Below, piece by piece: positions 5,555 to 6,851 of a DNA stretch of 6,851 nt; within the stretch, counting starts at the first letter, position 1, and each line of letters opens with the position of its first letter. A program made the translations under genes and the position numbers. The stretch comes from Bacillota bacterium (GTDB lineage: Bacteria > Bacillota > UBA4882 > UBA8346). The stretch spans positions 1 through 6,851 of the forward strand of contig JANQHU010000089.1 of the NCBI GenBank assembly GCA_028282485.1. Reading direction: 5' to 3'. Under the pieces are notes generated by a model, which was not told the origin of the DNA, did no database searches, and saw nothing but the letters and a program-made list of their open reading frames with translations.

Positions 5555-5558
5555 TTCC

Positions 5559-6851
5559 TTAATGAGGAGCGTTAGCCGTTATTTTCTGAAATGATTGCTC
5601 TACGGAAGCGAGCGTCTCAATCAGATCCTGCTGAGTATGGGCGCCGGAGATAAACATGGCCTCAAACTGAGAAGGAGCAAGATAAATCCCAGCTTGGAGC
5701 ATATAACGAAAATAACGGGTAAATAAGCTAGAGTCGGCTTGCATTGCCGTTTTATAGTCAACAACTTGATGGTCACTAAAAAAAAGACTCAATAAGGACC
5801 CTAAGCGGTTTACTTTCACGGGAAGCTGGTATTTTTGTCCTAGATTATGAAAAGAAGTTTCTAACTCATTACCCATTAACTCTAATTGCTCATATAATTC
5901 CGGGGTAGCCTTTAAAATTTCCAGAGTTTTGATCCCGGCCGCCATGGCAATCGGATTTCCCGATAAGGTACCGGCCTGATACACTGCTCCCTCCGGGGAA
6001 ACCATTTTCATAATTTCTCGGCTTCCACCATAGGCTCCCACGGGCATACCACCCCCGATAATTTTGCCGAGAACAGTAATATCGGGTCTAATCCCATAAT
6101 ACCCCTGAGCCCCTCCATAGGAAATCCTAAATCCGGTAATCACTTCATCAAATATCAGTAGAACTCCAAATAAACTTGCTAACTCCCTTAACCGTCGTAA
6201 AAATTCTACCTTAGGCAGCACCACTCCCATATTGGCCGCCACTGGTTCAATAATGACGGCCGCCAGCTCGTTGCCGTATTTTCGAAAGATTCTTTCCAGT
6301 TGTTCTCCGTCATTGTAGGCAGCGACCAGGGTATTTTGGGCATAATCCTTAGGAATTCCGGCGCTATCAGGGTGACCTAAGGTTAGAGCTCCGGAACCAG
6401 CCCTAACTAATACTCCATCGGAATGGCCGTGATAGCAGCCTGCAAATTTTAAGATCTTATCCCGGCCGGTATAACCTCTCGCTAACCTAAGAGCGCTCAT
6501 TACTGCTTCTGTACCGGAATTCACCAAGCGGATCACTTCCATTGATGGTAAAGCCTCAATCAGCATCTTTCCTAATAGATATTCTCTTTCGGTTGGGGCT
6601 CCAAAACTAATCCCGTCTTTCGCCGCTCTCTTTATTTCAGCGACGATTTGTTGATGGGCGTGACCCAGAATCAGCGGCCCCCACGAGCCAACATAATCAA
6701 TGTACTCCTTTCCGTCCATATCAATAATTCTCGCCTCTTGGGCTTTTTTAATAAAAAGAGGCGTCAGTCCCACGGACCGAAAAGCTCGGACAGGGCTATT
6801 AACCCCTCCCGGCATTATTTGTTTTGATTTTTCGTACAAATCCCCTGATTT
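5559..6851 (-). CDS. hemL: Glutamate-1-semialdehyde 2,1-aminomutase, 5' end beyond the window
   Basis: This PLP- (or PMP-) dependent cytoplasmic enzyme converts glutamate-1-semialdehyde to 5-aminolevulinate in the C5 tetrapyrrole pathway. The frame is open to the right edge. The first residues visible are KSGDLYEKSKQIMPGG, so the TTG near 6839 is not the start (it encodes the L) and perhaps a few residues are missing. Counting from that leucine, family marks are MPGGVNSPVRAF (9-20), NSGTEAVMSALRLAR (107-121), YHGHSDG (136-142), DEVITGFR (231-238), the PLP lysine K259 in LGKIIGGGMPVG, and TLSGNP (291-296). The length of about 430 is normal. No hairpin terminator follows its stop codon. It is probably the last gene of a hem operon; uroporphyrinogen III from that pathway also feeds siroheme, the cofactor of the sulfite reductase fusion downstream. 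Identity is secure. Confidence 0.96.
   Translation of the reverse strand, partial: KSGDLYEKSKQIMPGGVNSPVRAFRSVGLTPLFIKKAQEARIIDMDGKEYIDYVGSWGPLILGHAHQQIVAEIKRAAKDGISFGAPTEREYLLGKMLIEALPSMEVIRLVNSGTEAVMSALRLARGYTGRDKILKFAGCYHGHSDGVLVRAGSGALTLGHPDSAGIPKDYAQNTLVAAYNDGEQLERIFRKYGNELAAVIIEPVAANMGVVLPKVEFLRRLRELASLFGVLLIFDEVITGFRISYGGAQGYYGIRPDITVLGKIIGGGMPVGAYGGSREIMKMVSPEGAVYQAGTLSGNPIAMAAGIKTLEILKATPELYEQLELMGNELETSFHNLGQKYQLPVKVNRLGSLLSLFFSDHQVVDYKTAMQADSSLFTRYFRYMLQAGIYLAPSQFEAMFISGAHTQQDLIETLASVEQSFQKITANAPH

Noticed and set aside
1..6851. CRISPR arrays, tRNA or rRNA genes, insertion sequences
   Set aside because: I saw no regularly spaced repeats, no tRNA- or rRNA-like stretches, and no transposase or flanking inverted repeats anywhere in the window.

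Overview
The window reads as low-GC, Gram-positive DNA, most likely from an anaerobic clostridium (Firmicutes). The clues are Gram-positive Shine-Dalgarno sequences (GGAGG type), TTG starts, consensus sigma-A promoter hexamers, AT-rich spacers, a C5-pathway hemL, an AsrC-like sulfite reductase module and a clostridial-type CysD/CysN pair. Every gene I can support lies on the minus strand, so transcription runs from right to left.

Layout in transcription order: (1) hemL, glutamate-1-semialdehyde aminotransferase, whose 5' end lies beyond the right edge. (2) A 134-base spacer with a perfect-consensus promoter (TTGACA, 17 bases, TATAAT). (3) cysK, cysteine synthase, closed by a strong hairpin terminator. 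(4) A tight four-gene unit: a small DUF2061 membrane protein, cysH (adenylylsulfate reductase with iron-sulfur cysteines), cysD (small subunit of ATP sulfurylase) and a 723-residue fusion of CysN (GTPase subunit of ATP sulfurylase) with a complete siroheme/4Fe-4S sulfite reductase carrying two ferredoxin-type clusters. (5) An AT-rich spacer with a second terminator. (6) At the left edge, the start of an AAA-ATPase-like/PD-(D/E)XK family gene, broken by a one-base frameshift in a T7 run just before its Walker A motif.

The genes together encode an almost complete route from sulfate to cysteine. CysD plus the CysN half make APS, CysH reduces APS to sulfite with no APS kinase needed, the reductase half of the fusion makes sulfide, and CysK adds sulfide to O-acetylserine. 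HemL supplies the tetrapyrrole precursor from which siroheme, the cofactor of the reductase half, is made. Sulfate transport, serine acetyltransferase, siroheme synthase and the reductase's electron donor are not in the window.

The most notable object is the CysN-sulfite reductase fusion, which joins the first and the last steps of sulfate reduction in one chain. A second point is that CysD carries a CC plus CxxC cysteine set placed like the 4Fe-4S ligands of CysH.
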